DNA of 64,000 nucleotides from Mucilaginibacter gracilis (GTDB lineage Bacteria > Bacteroidota > Bacteroidia > Sphingobacteriales > Sphingobacteriaceae). The translations under genes and the position numbers were made by a program. Positions 53,689 through 62,766 of the stretch are shown in pieces. Each line of letters begins with the position of its first letter. Position 1 is the first letter of the stretch. The notes beneath the pieces are model-generated. The model saw only the letters and a list, made by a program, of their open reading frames with translations, made no database searches and was not told where the DNA came from. The DNA lies in the NCBI RefSeq assembly GCF_003633615.1, contig NZ_RBKU01000001.1:5456001-5520000 (forward strand). Reading direction: 5' to 3'.

Positions 53689-54636
53689 TTATTCCATTAA
53701 TCCCCTGCCGGTTTTCTTAATTTTTCCTTCGGCTTTAAGGTCGGCTAAAATTTTGTCCAATATACCGTTTATAAATGAATTACTCTTTGGCGTGCTAAAC
53801 TCCTTCGAAATTTCCAGGTACTCGTTAATGGTTACCTTAACGGGGATAGAGTTAAAGTACATAAATTCGGCAATGGCCATTTTCATGAGCAAGGTATCCA
53901 TCATGGCAATACGCTCGGGCTCCCAGTTTTGGGTTTTAGCGGTTATCATTTCCTGGAAAGCCGCATCGTGCCTAATGGTTAGCTGAAACAGGTTCACAAT
54001 ATATTCGCGGTCGTCTTCCCAGTTCACTACGGTTTCGGCCAGTTTATTTTTTTCGGGCTCTTCGTGAGCAAAGTTTTTAAAGGTTTTGGCAATAAGGGCC
54101 TGTAGCACATCACGGTCAACGGGCCAGTAAATAAACTTATCCTCAAAAACCTGCTCGGCTAATGACGATTTTAAAATTACTTTTTTGAAGATGAATTTAA
54201 TAATGTCTTTATCCGAATGGATGGTATCGTCGGTTTTCTCCAGGTACTCGGTATATTCCGATGAGTTTTTTAGTGTAGCGAACAGCGATTTGGTTAGTTC
54301 GGGATCAAAGTTCCACAGTATTTTGTATTTTTTTACTGCCGAAATGTAATCCTTATTGAGGTTAAGCGATTTGATGAACGTATTGCTTAAAATTTTGAGG
54401 TTGGGTGCTAAATCTGCCGCGGTGGGCAGGTGTTTGGCGGCACGGCCGGTTGCATCGGTATCGGCGTATTGTACAACTTCGTTAATGAGCGATAGCATCC
54501 AGATGTACATTTCGTGTACGCTATCTACACTCTGAATCAATGATTTTTCGTGAATACGGAGATCCTTTTTTTCGGACTGATAAAAGCCATATAACGATTG
54601 TAGTACTTTTACCCTAAGGTGCCTTCTGTTTAACAT
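53689..54636 (-). CDS. nusB: Transcription antitermination factor NusB (long form)
   Basis: The 315-residue protein is more than twice the E. coli NusB length. The N-terminal 150 residues form a helix-rich extension, and the NusB fold occupies about 180-310 (MMDTLLMKMAIAEFMYFNSIPVKVTINEYLEISKEFSTPKSNSFINGILDKIL). NusB supports rRNA antitermination. It begins MLNRRHLRVKVLQSLYGF and lies directly before the DUF1573 gene. Confidence 0.9.
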   Translation of the reverse strand: MLNRRHLRVKVLQSLYGFYQSEKKDLRIHEKSLIQSVDSVHEMYIWMLSLINEVVQYADTDATGRAAKHLPTAADLAPNLKILSNTFIKSLNLNKDYISAVKKYKILWNFDPELTKSLFATLKNSSEYTEYLEKTDDTIHSDKDIIKFIFKKVILKSSLAEQVFEDKFIYWPVDRDVLQALIAKTFKNFAHEEPEKNKLAETVVNWEDDREYIVNLFQLTIRHDAAFQEMITAKTQNWEPERIAMMDTLLMKMAIAEFMYFNSIPVKVTINEYLEISKEFSTPKSNSFINGILDKILADLKAEGKIKKTGRGLME

Positions 54637-54688
54637 GTGATAAGAACGTTTTTGTGCGCCAAACGCGCACGGTTAAAATTGTAATTTA

Positions 54689-55780
54689 TTAATATGTTGT
54701 TTTAATCTTTTTAATATCGGCTATCCGTTTTTCGGCAATTTTATTGGCTGCCTCAACGGTTGGTATGTTTTCGGTTTTTGATAGTTTTAATACATTGCGC
54801 ACCGCATCATAAATATTTTCGGTTAGCTGCATGGTTCGTTTTTTATTAAAACCCGCAATTTCCGAGTAGAGGTTTATTAACCCACCAGCGTTAATTACAT
54901 AATCGGGCGCGTACAAAATGCCTTTTTCTAACAGCATTTGCCCGTGCAGCTTATCATCTTTTAACTGGCTGTTTGCCGAGCCCGCTATTATAGCACATTT
55001 TAACTGCTTAATTGTTTCGGTATTTATGGTTGCACCTAAAGCGCAGGGCGCATAAATATCAACATCAAGGTCAAAAATACTGTTGTGGCCAACCGGTTCG
55101 GCACCATATTTTTTTGCCACCTGGCGCAGCCTGTCGTCGTCAATATCGCTTACGTACACCTTGGCATTCTCATCGCGCAGCAGCTTTACCAGGTTTTCGC
55201 CCACATGGCCCGTACCCTGCACCACTACCGACCGGCCTGCCAAATTATCGTTACCATACAACTCCTTTAAACACCCTTTAATACCCATGTAAACACCGCG
55301 TGCGGCTACAGGTGTAGGGTCGCCGCTGCCGCCAATGCTTTCGGGCACGCCGGTAACATACTGGGTTTCCATGCGTATGTATTCCATATCGCGGGTATTG
55401 GTGCCCACATCTTCGGCAGTAATATATTCGCCGTTAAGGTTTTTAATATACTTGCCATACATGCGCAGCAGAGCCTCGTTTTTATCACGGTGCGAATCGC
55501 CAATGATAACCGTTGAGCCACCGCCCAGGTTTAAGCCCGATATGGCAGCCTTATACGTCATGCTGCGCGAAAGGCGCAAAACATCCTGCAAGGCATCCTC
55601 TTCGGTTTTATAGGGCCACATGCGTGTACCGCCCAATGCAGGGCCCAAAGTAGTATCGTGAATGGCTATGATTGCTTTTAAACCCGTTGCCTCGTCGTTA
55701 CAGTAAACCACCTTTTGATGGCCAAACACACTTAGCTGATTAAATACAGAAGGTGTATTATTTGATGGCGGCACTGGCAT
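54689..55780 (-). CDS. Leucine-dehydrogenase-like Glu/Leu/Phe/Val dehydrogenase with Lys-to-Ser change
   Basis: The ATG at 55,780 (MPVPPSNNTPSVF) is preferred; 11 extra residues from 55,813 look non-native. The protein has 363 residues with GTRMWPYKTEEDALQDVLRL, the substrate lysine in MTYKAA, and a Rossmann domain (VVVQGTGHVGENLVKLL). The conserved GGG(K) motif reads LNLGGGSTVIIGD: Ser (TCA) at the position of the catalytic lysine (Lys80 in Bacillus LeuDH). The gene is otherwise intact. Leucine deamination is doubtful unless another residue substitutes. Confidence 0.86.
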   Translation of the reverse strand: MPVPPSNNTPSVFNQLSVFGHQKVVYCNDEATGLKAIIAIHDTTLGPALGGTRMWPYKTEEDALQDVLRLSRSMTYKAAISGLNLGGGSTVIIGDSHRDKNEALLRMYGKYIKNLNGEYITAEDVGTNTRDMEYIRMETQYVTGVPESIGGSGDPTPVAARGVYMGIKGCLKELYGNDNLAGRSVVVQGTGHVGENLVKLLRDENAKVYVSDIDDDRLRQVAKKYGAEPVGHNSIFDLDVDIYAPCALGATINTETIKQLKCAIIAGSANSQLKDDKLHGQMLLEKGILYAPDYVINAGGLINLYSEIAGFNKKRTMQLTENIYDAVRNVLKLSKTENIPTVEAANKIAEKRIADIKKIKTTY

Positions 55781-55873
55781 GGTTAACAAAGCAGGTATGA
55801 TGATATGCCACAAAAGTAGCTGTTTTTTTTAATTATAGTGTACAATATTGTTTTTTGTTGCTTTTGATGACCA

Positions 55874-55912
55874 TTTAGATTTACCAACTTTTAAAAAGTT
55901 GCCAAATATTCT
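55874..55912. repeat. 39-nt repeat R1a
   Basis: TTTAGATTTACCAACTTTTA onward to ATATTCT matches 56,424-56,462 at 36 of 39 positions. The core is a palindrome AACTTTTAAAAAGTT. The two copies flank the small lipoprotein-like gene in direct orientation. Confidence 0.75.
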
Positions 55913-55948
55913 TTGCTGCGATGGTATAAAAATATGTAGCTTTAAAAT

Positions 55949-56401
55949 ATGAGAATGCCAAAGCTTTTTAAAACCGCAGCTTTATTTGGGTTTGCATTAC
56001 TAATTACCACGCTGGCTTGTGTGCAAAAACCCCAACACCAAATGGTTAATGCAATCCCCAAAAAGATAACCGAGCCCGCCGATAAAAACTTTGAAACCTT
56101 TTATAAACACTTTGAGCGCGATTCGGTATTCCAGCTTTCGCGAATCATTTTTCCGGTTAAGTTAACCATTACCTATGATGACGATACCCATACTATTAAA
56201 TTGATAAAAAAAGCAGATTGGAAGTATTTTAACACTTTAGATAGCAAGGCCGAAAAATACATCGTCCAAACAAAACACCTAAACAGTACTCAATACAAAA
56301 CCATTATTAACATTGAGGATACCGGTTATGATATGGAATACCGCTTTATAAATAAAGGCAGCAAGTGGTGGCTGGCCGGTATTGAAGATAACGGCGATTG
56401 A
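55949..56401 (+). CDS. Putative lipoprotein of unknown function
   Basis: The 150-residue protein has an N-terminal hydrophobic segment ending TLAC (Cys about residue 25), a lipobox-like site. The mature part has beta-rich segments (RIIFPVKLTITYDDDTHTIKLIKK) and ends in a KWWLAGIEDNGD strand. No domain is recognised. It is a single gene between leucine-dehydrogenase-like and ABC genes, flanked by 39-nt direct repeats. Confidence 0.6.
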   Translation: MRMPKLFKTAALFGFALLITTLACVQKPQHQMVNAIPKKITEPADKNFETFYKHFERDSVFQLSRIIFPVKLTITYDDDTHTIKLIKKADWKYFNTLDSKAEKYIVQTKHLNSTQYKTIINIEDTGYDMEYRFINKGSKWWLAGIEDNGD

Positions 56402-56423
56402 TTACCGGGTAACGCAGTTGCGG

Positions 56424-56462
56424 TTTAGATTTGGCAACTTTTAAAAAGCTGCCAAATATTCT
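56424..56462. repeat. 39-nt repeat R1b
   Basis: This is the second copy of the repeat at 55,874, differing at three positions, and it immediately precedes a CAATCATT word tract (to 56,545) that together create an artefactual extension of the ABC gene frame. Confidence 0.75.
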
Positions 56463-56463
56463 C

Positions 56464-56545
56464 ATAAATATCCAATCATTCCCCAAAATTCAATCACTCA
56501 ATCCTTCAATCACTCAATCATTAAATAACATTCAATCATTAAACA
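56464..56545. repeat. CAATCATT word repeat before the ABC exporter
   Basis: Tandem TCAATCATT/TCAATCACTCAATCC words, related to the tracts at 44,356 and 44,845. Confidence 0.65.
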
Positions 56546-56546
56546 T

Positions 56547-56554
56547 TACCTTTG
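56547..56554 (+). promoter_or_regulatory. -7 box at the start of the ABC exporter
   Basis: TACCTTTG is an exact TAnnTTTG match. The GTG at 56,560 is only 6 nt downstream, so transcription should start at or next to it. Confidence 0.55.
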
Positions 56555-56559
56555 TTGTT

Positions 56560-58347
56560 GTGAAGCACTTGGCCTACCTCAATAAGTTTTTATACAAATA
56601 CCGCTGGCATTTAATACCAGGGATTATTTTTGTTACCATATCTAATATTTTCGGCATCATTCCGGCGCAAATTATCCGCATAGCGTTTAACCTCGTTACC
56701 GAAAACATTAGCACCTACCAGCTACTTAACGGTTTTGAGCAGCAGCCTATGGTGTACAGCATTTTTGGTTCAAGCTTGTTGCTGTTTGGCACGCTGGTAT
56801 TGGTGCTGGCGTTGCTGCGCGGTTTGTTTGTGTTTTTTATGCGGCAAACCATTATATTAATGTCGCGCCATATTGAGTACGATTTAAAGAACGAAATATA
56901 TGCCCACTACCAGGCCCTGTCGCTCGCGTTTTTCCGCCGCCACAACACCGGCGATTTAATGAACCGCGTTACCGAAGATGTGACCCGCGTGCGCATGTAC
57001 CTTGGCCCGGCCATTATGTATGCCTGCAATACCGTTACCCTTTTTATAATAGCCATTTATTTTATGGTGAGCGTTAACCCTAAACTGGCCCTGCTATCGT
57101 TATTGCCTATGCCGGTTTTAGCCCTCATGATATATTACGTAAACAACATTATTGAAAGCCGCAGCGAAAGGATACAAAAACGGCTGTCAACCTTATCAAG
57201 CTTTGTGCAGGAAAACTTTTCGGGCATTAGGGTAATCAAATCATACGTTCGCGAAGGTTTTGTGCGCGAAAGCTTTGCTAAGGAGAGCGACGGCTACAAA
57301 AGCCAGTCGATGGATTTGGTAATGGTGCAGGCCCTGTTTTTCCCGCTCATGCTGCTGCTGGTTGGTTTAAGCACCATTATCACCCTTTACGTTGGCGGTG
57401 TTGAGGTTATAAAAGGCAATATAACTGCCGGTAACATTGCCGAATTTATTGTTTACCTGGGGCTGCTCACCTTCCCGGTGATGAGTTTGGGTTGGGTATC
57501 GTCGCTGGTGCAGCGGGCGGCGGCATCGCAAAAGCGCATTAACGAGTTTTTGCACGAGGAGCCCGAAATTAAATCCATCAATAAACAAAAGCAGGATATT
57601 AAAGGTAAAATTGAGTTTAAAAATGTAAGTTTTGATTACCCCGATACGGGTATCAAAGCGTTGGATGATGTTTCTTTTTCCGCAGAACCTGGCCAGTTGG
57701 TGGCTATCATTGGCCGTACAGGGTCGGGCAAATCAACAATAGCCAATTTAATTATGCGCATGTATGATACCACCGGCGGCGAGATACTCATTGACGATAA
57801 ACCCATTAAACAGCTAAACCTGGAAAGCTACCGCGCCCAAATTGGCTTTGTACCGCAGGAAGTTTTTTTATTTTCGGACACGATTGCCAACAACATAGCC
57901 TTTAGTGCCGATGTACTTAACATGCCCGTTGTTGAGCAGGCCGCAAAAAATGCCGCCGTTTACAGCAATATTATGGAGTTTGAAAAGGGTTTTGAAACCA
58001 TGATAGGCGAACGCGGCATCACACTATCGGGCGGGCAAAAACAAAGGGTATCAATAGCCCGCGCCATTGTGAAAGAACCCCAGATATTAATTTTTGACGA
58101 TTGCCTATCGGCCGTAGATACCAAAACCGAGGAAGAGATATTAAACAACCTGGGCCGCAGTATGCAAAATAAAACCAGCCTTATTATTGCCCACCGCATA
58201 TCAACCATAAAAAATGCCGACAAAATTTTGGTAATGGACAACGGCAAAATACTGGAACAAGGCACACACGCCCAGCTAATGGCCAACAAAGCCGCCTATT
58301 TTGAACTGTACGAAAAGCAGTTGTTAGAAGAGCAGGAAACGGCGTAA
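56560..58347 (+). CDS. ABC transporter, MsbA-like (permease-ATPase fusion)
   Basis: The GTG at 56,560 (VKHLAYLNKFLYKYRWHLIPGI) is the likely start; the frame continues upstream only through repeat sequence. The protein has 595 residues: six membrane helices (about 20-320) and an ATPase with Walker A IGRTGSGKST, Q-loop IGFVPQEVFLF, signature ITLSGGQKQRVSIARAIV, Walker B ILIFDDCLSAVD and switch IIAHRIST. It is a homodimeric exporter half, probably for lipid or lipopeptide. No partner gene is adjacent. Confidence 0.9.
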   Translation: MKHLAYLNKFLYKYRWHLIPGIIFVTISNIFGIIPAQIIRIAFNLVTENISTYQLLNGFEQQPMVYSIFGSSLLLFGTLVLVLALLRGLFVFFMRQTIILMSRHIEYDLKNEIYAHYQALSLAFFRRHNTGDLMNRVTEDVTRVRMYLGPAIMYACNTVTLFIIAIYFMVSVNPKLALLSLLPMPVLALMIYYVNNIIESRSERIQKRLSTLSSFVQENFSGIRVIKSYVREGFVRESFAKESDGYKSQSMDLVMVQALFFPLMLLLVGLSTIITLYVGGVEVIKGNITAGNIAEFIVYLGLLTFPVMSLGWVSSLVQRAAASQKRINEFLHEEPEIKSINKQKQDIKGKIEFKNVSFDYPDTGIKALDDVSFSAEPGQLVAIIGRTGSGKSTIANLIMRMYDTTGGEILIDDKPIKQLNLESYRAQIGFVPQEVFLFSDTIANNIAFSADVLNMPVVEQAAKNAAVYSNIMEFEKGFETMIGERGITLSGGQKQRVSIARAIVKEPQILIFDDCLSAVDTKTEEEILNNLGRSMQNKTSLIIAHRISTIKNADKILVMDNGKILEQGTHAQLMANKAAYFELYEKQLLEEQETA

Positions 58348-58377
58348 CCTAATCAATAATCACAATTAAGAAGTATA

Positions 58378-59199
58378 ATGACTGCCGACGCTTTTTATCT
58401 TACTATAATATTAGTATTAGCATCTACTACCTTTGTTTACAGAATTTGGACAGCCATTAAGGCTAATAACATTTTCATGACTAATCCGTCGAATAAGTCA
58501 GCAGATTATTTAACGGCAGGGCCAATGGCAGAGCCCAAAGGAAAAAACATTAAATTTATATATGGTTTAGCGGCAGCCATTTTAATAGAAGTAATAGGTA
58601 TTGGCCAAAGCGTATACGCCAGTTTACAACCTGCCAATAATAATACAAACACGGGTATTAATTCAATTTTAGCCGGCTCGGGCCTCATGGGTTTTAGTTT
58701 GCTGATGCTGATTGCCGTTTTTTTACATACTTTAATGAATGAGATTGACGAGAGCCGTTTCCCTAATTACAAATACGTATTTAAGGTATGGTTCACAACA
58801 ATCTTCATCGCGCCGGTGTTTTTGATAGTGCTGCTATATGCTTTTGATACAACAGCAAACGGGCATTTAGAAAAACTGCTTTCTACCTACCCTGGCGTGG
58901 TGGTTTTAACTAATGGCTTTGGCTGTTTGGTTTTATGTGGTTTATTTTTCGATGTACATTATCTTAACAAAAAAACCGAAAGTAATATCAGCAAAAAAAT
59001 CAATATCCTGATATTAGCCGAGGGAATTATGCTGGCCGTTTTTGCGGTTTTTTTAATGCTCTCCCAAACTCCATTTAGCATCAGGGTGGTTTTTGCTTTG
59101 CTACCCTACGTAGTTATTATGGCCTTCAGTATTTTTTACTACAATTTTGATGAGCCGCAATTAATTAAGCCTATTTACGAAAGTGCCGAAATTGATTAA
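58378..59199 (+). CDS. Hypothetical integral membrane protein
   Basis: The 273-residue protein has about seven helices (for example 7-25, 62-80, 100-118, 136-156, 170-190, 215-235, 240-258) with short loops. No known domain is recognised. It lies 30 nt after the ABC exporter and is probably co-transcribed, so it might assist it. The C-terminal segment ends with a short acidic tail. Confidence 0.65.
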   Translation: MTADAFYLTIILVLASTTFVYRIWTAIKANNIFMTNPSNKSADYLTAGPMAEPKGKNIKFIYGLAAAILIEVIGIGQSVYASLQPANNNTNTGINSILAGSGLMGFSLLMLIAVFLHTLMNEIDESRFPNYKYVFKVWFTTIFIAPVFLIVLLYAFDTTANGHLEKLLSTYPGVVVLTNGFGCLVLCGLFFDVHYLNKKTESNISKKINILILAEGIMLAVFAVFLMLSQTPFSIRVVFALLPYVVIMAFSIFYYNFDEPQLIKPIYESAEID

Positions 59200-59318
59200 T
59201 ACAAACCGTTATCATTACAATTTTTTTACATTAAATTGAATTATAATACACTTTTTGTATTTGTACTTTCAAAAAATATCTATATTTAGCCCAAGCAAAC
59301 TAACAAGACAATATAAAG

Positions 59319-59645
59319 ATGGGAGATTTTGATAACAGGGAGCGCGAAGAAGTATTTTCAAAAAAAGTAAGGGCCGGAAAAAGAACTTATTTTTTTGATG
59401 TAAAAGCCACACGATCAAACGATTATTACATTACCGTAACCGAGAGTAAAAAACGTTTGGAAGACGGTGTTTTTATCAAGCACAAAATATTTTTATACAA
59501 AGAAGATTTTGAAAAATTTGCCGAAGGCTTAAAAGATACCATCGATTACATTAAAGCCAACCAGGACGTTGTTGAAAAACGCTACGAATACAACGAAATA
59601 CCCGAAACCGCCAAAGTAAACGACGATTTTTCGTTCGAGATATAA
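59319..59645 (+). CDS. DUF3276 (PUR-alpha-like) protein
   Basis: The 108-residue protein reads VFSKKVRAGKRTYFFDVKATRSNDYYITVTESKKR and ends with FSFEI. It matches DUF3276, a Bacteroidota PUR-type nucleic-acid-binding fold that binds single-stranded DNA or RNA. It is short and cytosolic, with its own terminator at 59,651. A TATATTTA box at 59,281 may be its -7 element. Confidence 0.9.
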   Translation: MGDFDNREREEVFSKKVRAGKRTYFFDVKATRSNDYYITVTESKKRLEDGVFIKHKIFLYKEDFEKFAEGLKDTIDYIKANQDVVEKRYEYNEIPETAKVNDDFSFEI

Positions 59646-59650
59646 TATGG

Positions 59651-59681
59651 AAAGGCCTTGCTGTTAAGCAGGGCCTTTTTT
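59651..59681 (+). terminator. Terminator after DUF3276
   Basis: AAAGGCC and GGCCTTT arms around a CTG-TTAAG-CAG inner stem, followed by T's, start 6 nt after the stop. Confidence 0.85.
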
Positions 59682-59729
59682 ATTCAATAAGGTTTGTCCA
59701 TATTCTTTTCGGAATAAAATAAACTTCTA

Positions 59730-59876
59730 CTGTAGTTGCAAACTACAGGCATAATGCTATTCGAAGTCTCCGACTTCGAATAGCAAAGCAGAAATGTTAC
59801 TTTTTCCCTTTTTATAAAAATGCTGTTCGAAGTCTCTGACTTCGAACTATTATGACTGTAGTCTCCGACTACAGTC
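59730..59876. repeat. Four palindromes with 3-nt loops
   Basis: Perfect hairpins occur at 59,730-59,748 (arms CTGTAGTT, loop GCA), 59,757-59,783 (arms of 12 nt, loop TCC), 59,825-59,847 (arms of 10 nt, loop TCT) and 59,854-59,876 (arms GACTGTAGTC, loop TCC). Three share the centre AGTC-loop-GACT. They fill the gap between DUF3276 and mgtE. Confidence 0.8.
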
Positions 59877-59990
59877 CAAGTAATGACAAACTACGGCAAA
59901 CCGAGCATATCCACCACAAGCGATGACGCTTGCGGGAGCGACGAACTATAACACCAATTTCGATGTTCAATATTTGTTCTGTTCCTTAAC

Positions 59991-61376
59991 TTACTTATGC
60001 ACCGGCACTTTCAAAATATGGCCGAAAATTAGCATGGCTATGTTGAAGTAAATAACCAGTCCGGTAACGTCAACCAGGGTGGCTACAAATGGTGCGGAAG
60101 AAGTTGCCGGGTCAAAGCCTACTTTTTTGAGGGCGAGTGGCAGCATGGAGCCCGCCAGCGACCCCCAGAGTACAACCCCTATCAGCGAAAAGCCAACTGT
60201 AAAGGCCATTAGCAGCCAGTGTTCGCCGTAAATATCGCTAAAGGTTGTCCATATGGCAACGCGCGAAAAGCCTATTATGCCCAATATGGTGCCCAGTAAT
60301 AAACCCGAAATAATTTCGCGGCGCATTACGCGCCACCAGTCTACCAGTTTAACCTCGCCCAGGGCCATAGCCTGTATAATAAGCGTAGAAGCCTGCGAGC
60401 CGCTATTGCCACCGCTGGATATAATGAGCGGCACAAAAAATGCCAGCATGGTTAACGAAGCCAGTTCGCCACCGTATGATTGCATGGCCGTTGTAGTTAA
60501 CATCTCGCTTAAAAATAAAATAATTAACCAGCCAACGCGCTTTTTAACCAGGCGCATAATGTTAATATCCAGATACGGCTCGTCCAGCGCTTCGGTACCG
60601 CCAATTTTTTGGATGTCTTCGGTATACTCTTCGTTGGCAATCCACAAAATATCGTCAACGGTAACAATGCCCAGTAGGATGTTGTTATCATCGGTAACGG
60701 GCAGCGCAGTGCGGTTATTCATCCGGAAAACGTTAATGGCTTCCTCCTGCGGGTCGTTCACGTTAAGGGCAATCAGGCGGTTATCCATCAGGGTACTTAT
60801 CTTGGTTTCGGGTTCAACCAAAAGTATATCGCGTATGCGTATATCGTCAACCAGTACGCCGCTGCTGTCAATCACATACAAAACGTCAATCGTTTCCGAG
60901 TTTTTGCCATACTTGCGCAGGTGGGTAAGTACGCGGGTAACGTCCCAGGATTTTTTAACGGTAATATAATCGGGGGTCATCAGTCGGCCAACGCTGTCTT
61001 CCTTGTAACCTAATAGCATCAGGGCTTCTTTGCGGTCGTCGGCAGGTAGCTGTAGTATCATGGCCTTAACGGTATCGCCATGTAATTCACTAAAAAGGGC
61101 GGTACGGTCGTCGGGAGGTAATTCTCTAACTATCTCGGCTATTTTTGCACCCGGAAGTTTTTTAATGATCCGTTCCTGAGTAGGAAAATCCAATATCCTA
61201 AAAACATTTACCGCGCGGTTAAGGGATATGGATTGGATAAATAAAGCGGCCATTTCGGGCATCTCATCAATAAGTTCCTCTACTTCCGAAATATTAAGAT
61301 TATCCAAATACGCACGGAGTTGTTCCTCATCCTCCGTTTTTAGAATTAACTCCAATTCCTCAACCATTTCTTTCAT
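59991..61376 (-). CDS. mgtE: Magnesium transporter MgtE
   Basis: The 461-residue protein has the MgtE N-domain (about 1-125, EVEELIDEMPEMAALFIQSI), a CBS pair (about 130-250, GRLMTPDYITVKKS, DDNNILLGIVTVDDILW) and five membrane helices at the C-terminus. The family signature ISSGGNSGSQASTLIIQAMALGEV is present. It is a gated Mg2+ channel in the inner membrane. It is convergent with DUF3276. Confidence 0.95.
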   Translation of the reverse strand: MKEMVEELELILKTEDEEQLRAYLDNLNISEVEELIDEMPEMAALFIQSISLNRAVNVFRILDFPTQERIIKKLPGAKIAEIVRELPPDDRTALFSELHGDTVKAMILQLPADDRKEALMLLGYKEDSVGRLMTPDYITVKKSWDVTRVLTHLRKYGKNSETIDVLYVIDSSGVLVDDIRIRDILLVEPETKISTLMDNRLIALNVNDPQEEAINVFRMNNRTALPVTDDNNILLGIVTVDDILWIANEEYTEDIQKIGGTEALDEPYLDINIMRLVKKRVGWLIILFLSEMLTTTAMQSYGGELASLTMLAFFVPLIISSGGNSGSQASTLIIQAMALGEVKLVDWWRVMRREIISGLLLGTILGIIGFSRVAIWTTFSDIYGEHWLLMAFTVGFSLIGVVLWGSLAGSMLPLALKKVGFDPATSSAPFVATLVDVTGLVIYFNIAMLIFGHILKVPVHK

Positions 61377-61646
61377 AGACGTTCTTATTTTAAATTATCA
61401 GCAATAGGCACAAAACTTTATGTGGCGCAAAAGTCGGTTATTTTTCCAAATTACAATACAGTTTTTCTGTTATCTTTGCGCGAAATTTAATTGGCTTGAT
61501 GGAGAGGGTTCATAGTTAATGGATCATAGTTCATAGAGCCTTAAAAAAAATTATAGTTTATGATTTATGGTTTAAATAGTTCACCGTAAGCATCGTCTTA
61601 CCATGAACAGTGAACCATGAACCATGAACCCAAATCAAAAACTAAC
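61377..61646. repeat. Intergenic space with GAACCATGAACC word repeats
   Basis: A tract GGTTCATAGTTAATGGATCATAGTTCAT at about 61,507-61,536 is complementary to ATGAACAGTGAACC... at 61,597-61,628. A TATCTTTG box at 61,471-61,478 points toward ychF. No gene is present. Confidence 0.6.
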
Positions 61647-62744
61647 ATGGGACTACAGTGTGGTATAGTAGGTTTGCCAAATGTGGGTAAATCAACACTT
61701 TTTAATTGCTTATCAAACGCCAAGGCGCAGGCGGCAAATTTTCCTTTTTGCACCATTGAGCCCAATGTGGGTGTTATTACCGTTCCGGACGAGCGCTTAA
61801 CCAAGCTTATCGAACTGGTAAATCCTAAAAACGTAGTGCCCAACGTTATTGAAATAGTTGATATTGCCGGCCTGGTTAAAGGCGCCAGCAAGGGCGAAGG
61901 CCTGGGCAACCAGTTTTTAGGTAACATACGCGCCACAAACGCTATTATACACGTTTTGCGTTGTTTTGATGATGATAACGTGATACACGTTGACGGATCT
62001 GTTGACCCGATACGTGATAAGGAAATTATTGATACCGAGTTGCAACTGAAAGACCTGGAATCGATAGAAAAAAAGATTCAGAAGGTTGAAAAAGGTGCCA
62101 AAATTGGCGATAAGGAACAAAAACGTGCCTACGATGTGTTAAACGTTTACCGTAACCATTTGCTGGAAGGTAAATCGGCCCGTACTGCACCGGTTGCCGA
62201 AGAAGATAAGGATTACATTGCCGACCTGTGGTTGCTAACCGCCAAACCGGTAATGTATGTATGCAACGTGGAAGAAAAATCGGTAAACACGGGCAACGCT
62301 TATGTAGAAAAAGTTAAGGCCGCCGTTAAAGACGAAAATGCACAGGTGCTGGTTATTTCGGCTCAAATAGAATCGGAAATTGCGTCGTTAGACTCGTATG
62401 AAGAGCGCCAGATGTTTCTGGACGATTTGGGTTTAACCCAATCGGGCGTAACACAGTTAATTAAAGCCGCCTACAAGCTTTTAAACCTGGCCACTTACTT
62501 TACCGCCGGTGTGCAGGAAGTACGCGCCTGGACCATTACCCTGGGCTTTACCGCCCCGCAAGCGGCAGGCGTTATCCATACCGACTTTGAAAAGGGCTTT
62601 ATCCGCGCCGAGGTTATTAAATACGACGATTTTGTAAAATACGGCTCAGAAAACGCCTGCAAAGAAAACGGAAAACTAAGCGTAGAAGGCAAAACCTACA
62701 TAGTTGCCGACGGCGATATTATGCACTTCAGGTTTAACGTTTAG
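61647..62744 (+). CDS. ychF: Redox-regulated ATPase YchF
   Basis: The start at 61,647 (MGLQCGIVGLPNVGKSTLFN) removes ten residues translated from repeat sequence. The 365-residue Obg-like P-loop NTPase shows G1 GLPNVGKST, G3 DIAGLVKGASKGEGLGNQFL and a C-terminal TGS domain. YchF prefers ATP to GTP (NxxE in place of NKxD: YVCNVEEK). It interacts with ribosomes and redox factors. A hairpin that could end transcription follows at 62,767. Confidence 0.94.
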   Translation: MGLQCGIVGLPNVGKSTLFNCLSNAKAQAANFPFCTIEPNVGVITVPDERLTKLIELVNPKNVVPNVIEIVDIAGLVKGASKGEGLGNQFLGNIRATNAIIHVLRCFDDDNVIHVDGSVDPIRDKEIIDTELQLKDLESIEKKIQKVEKGAKIGDKEQKRAYDVLNVYRNHLLEGKSARTAPVAEEDKDYIADLWLLTAKPVMYVCNVEEKSVNTGNAYVEKVKAAVKDENAQVLVISAQIESEIASLDSYEERQMFLDDLGLTQSGVTQLIKAAYKLLNLATYFTAGVQEVRAWTITLGFTAPQAAGVIHTDFEKGFIRAEVIKYDDFVKYGSENACKENGKLSVEGKTYIVADGDIMHFRFNV

Positions 62745-62766
62745 TTCGTTTAAATCAGAAACAAGA

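Noticed and set aside
44356..56545. Word repeats as a CRISPR array
   Set aside because: Units are 8-12 nt and degenerate with no unique spacers, and no cas gene is present.
56431..56559. Extended N-terminus of the ABC exporter
   Set aside because: It is translated from CAATCATT words and the 39-nt repeat; GTG 56,560 with a -7 box just upstream fits better.
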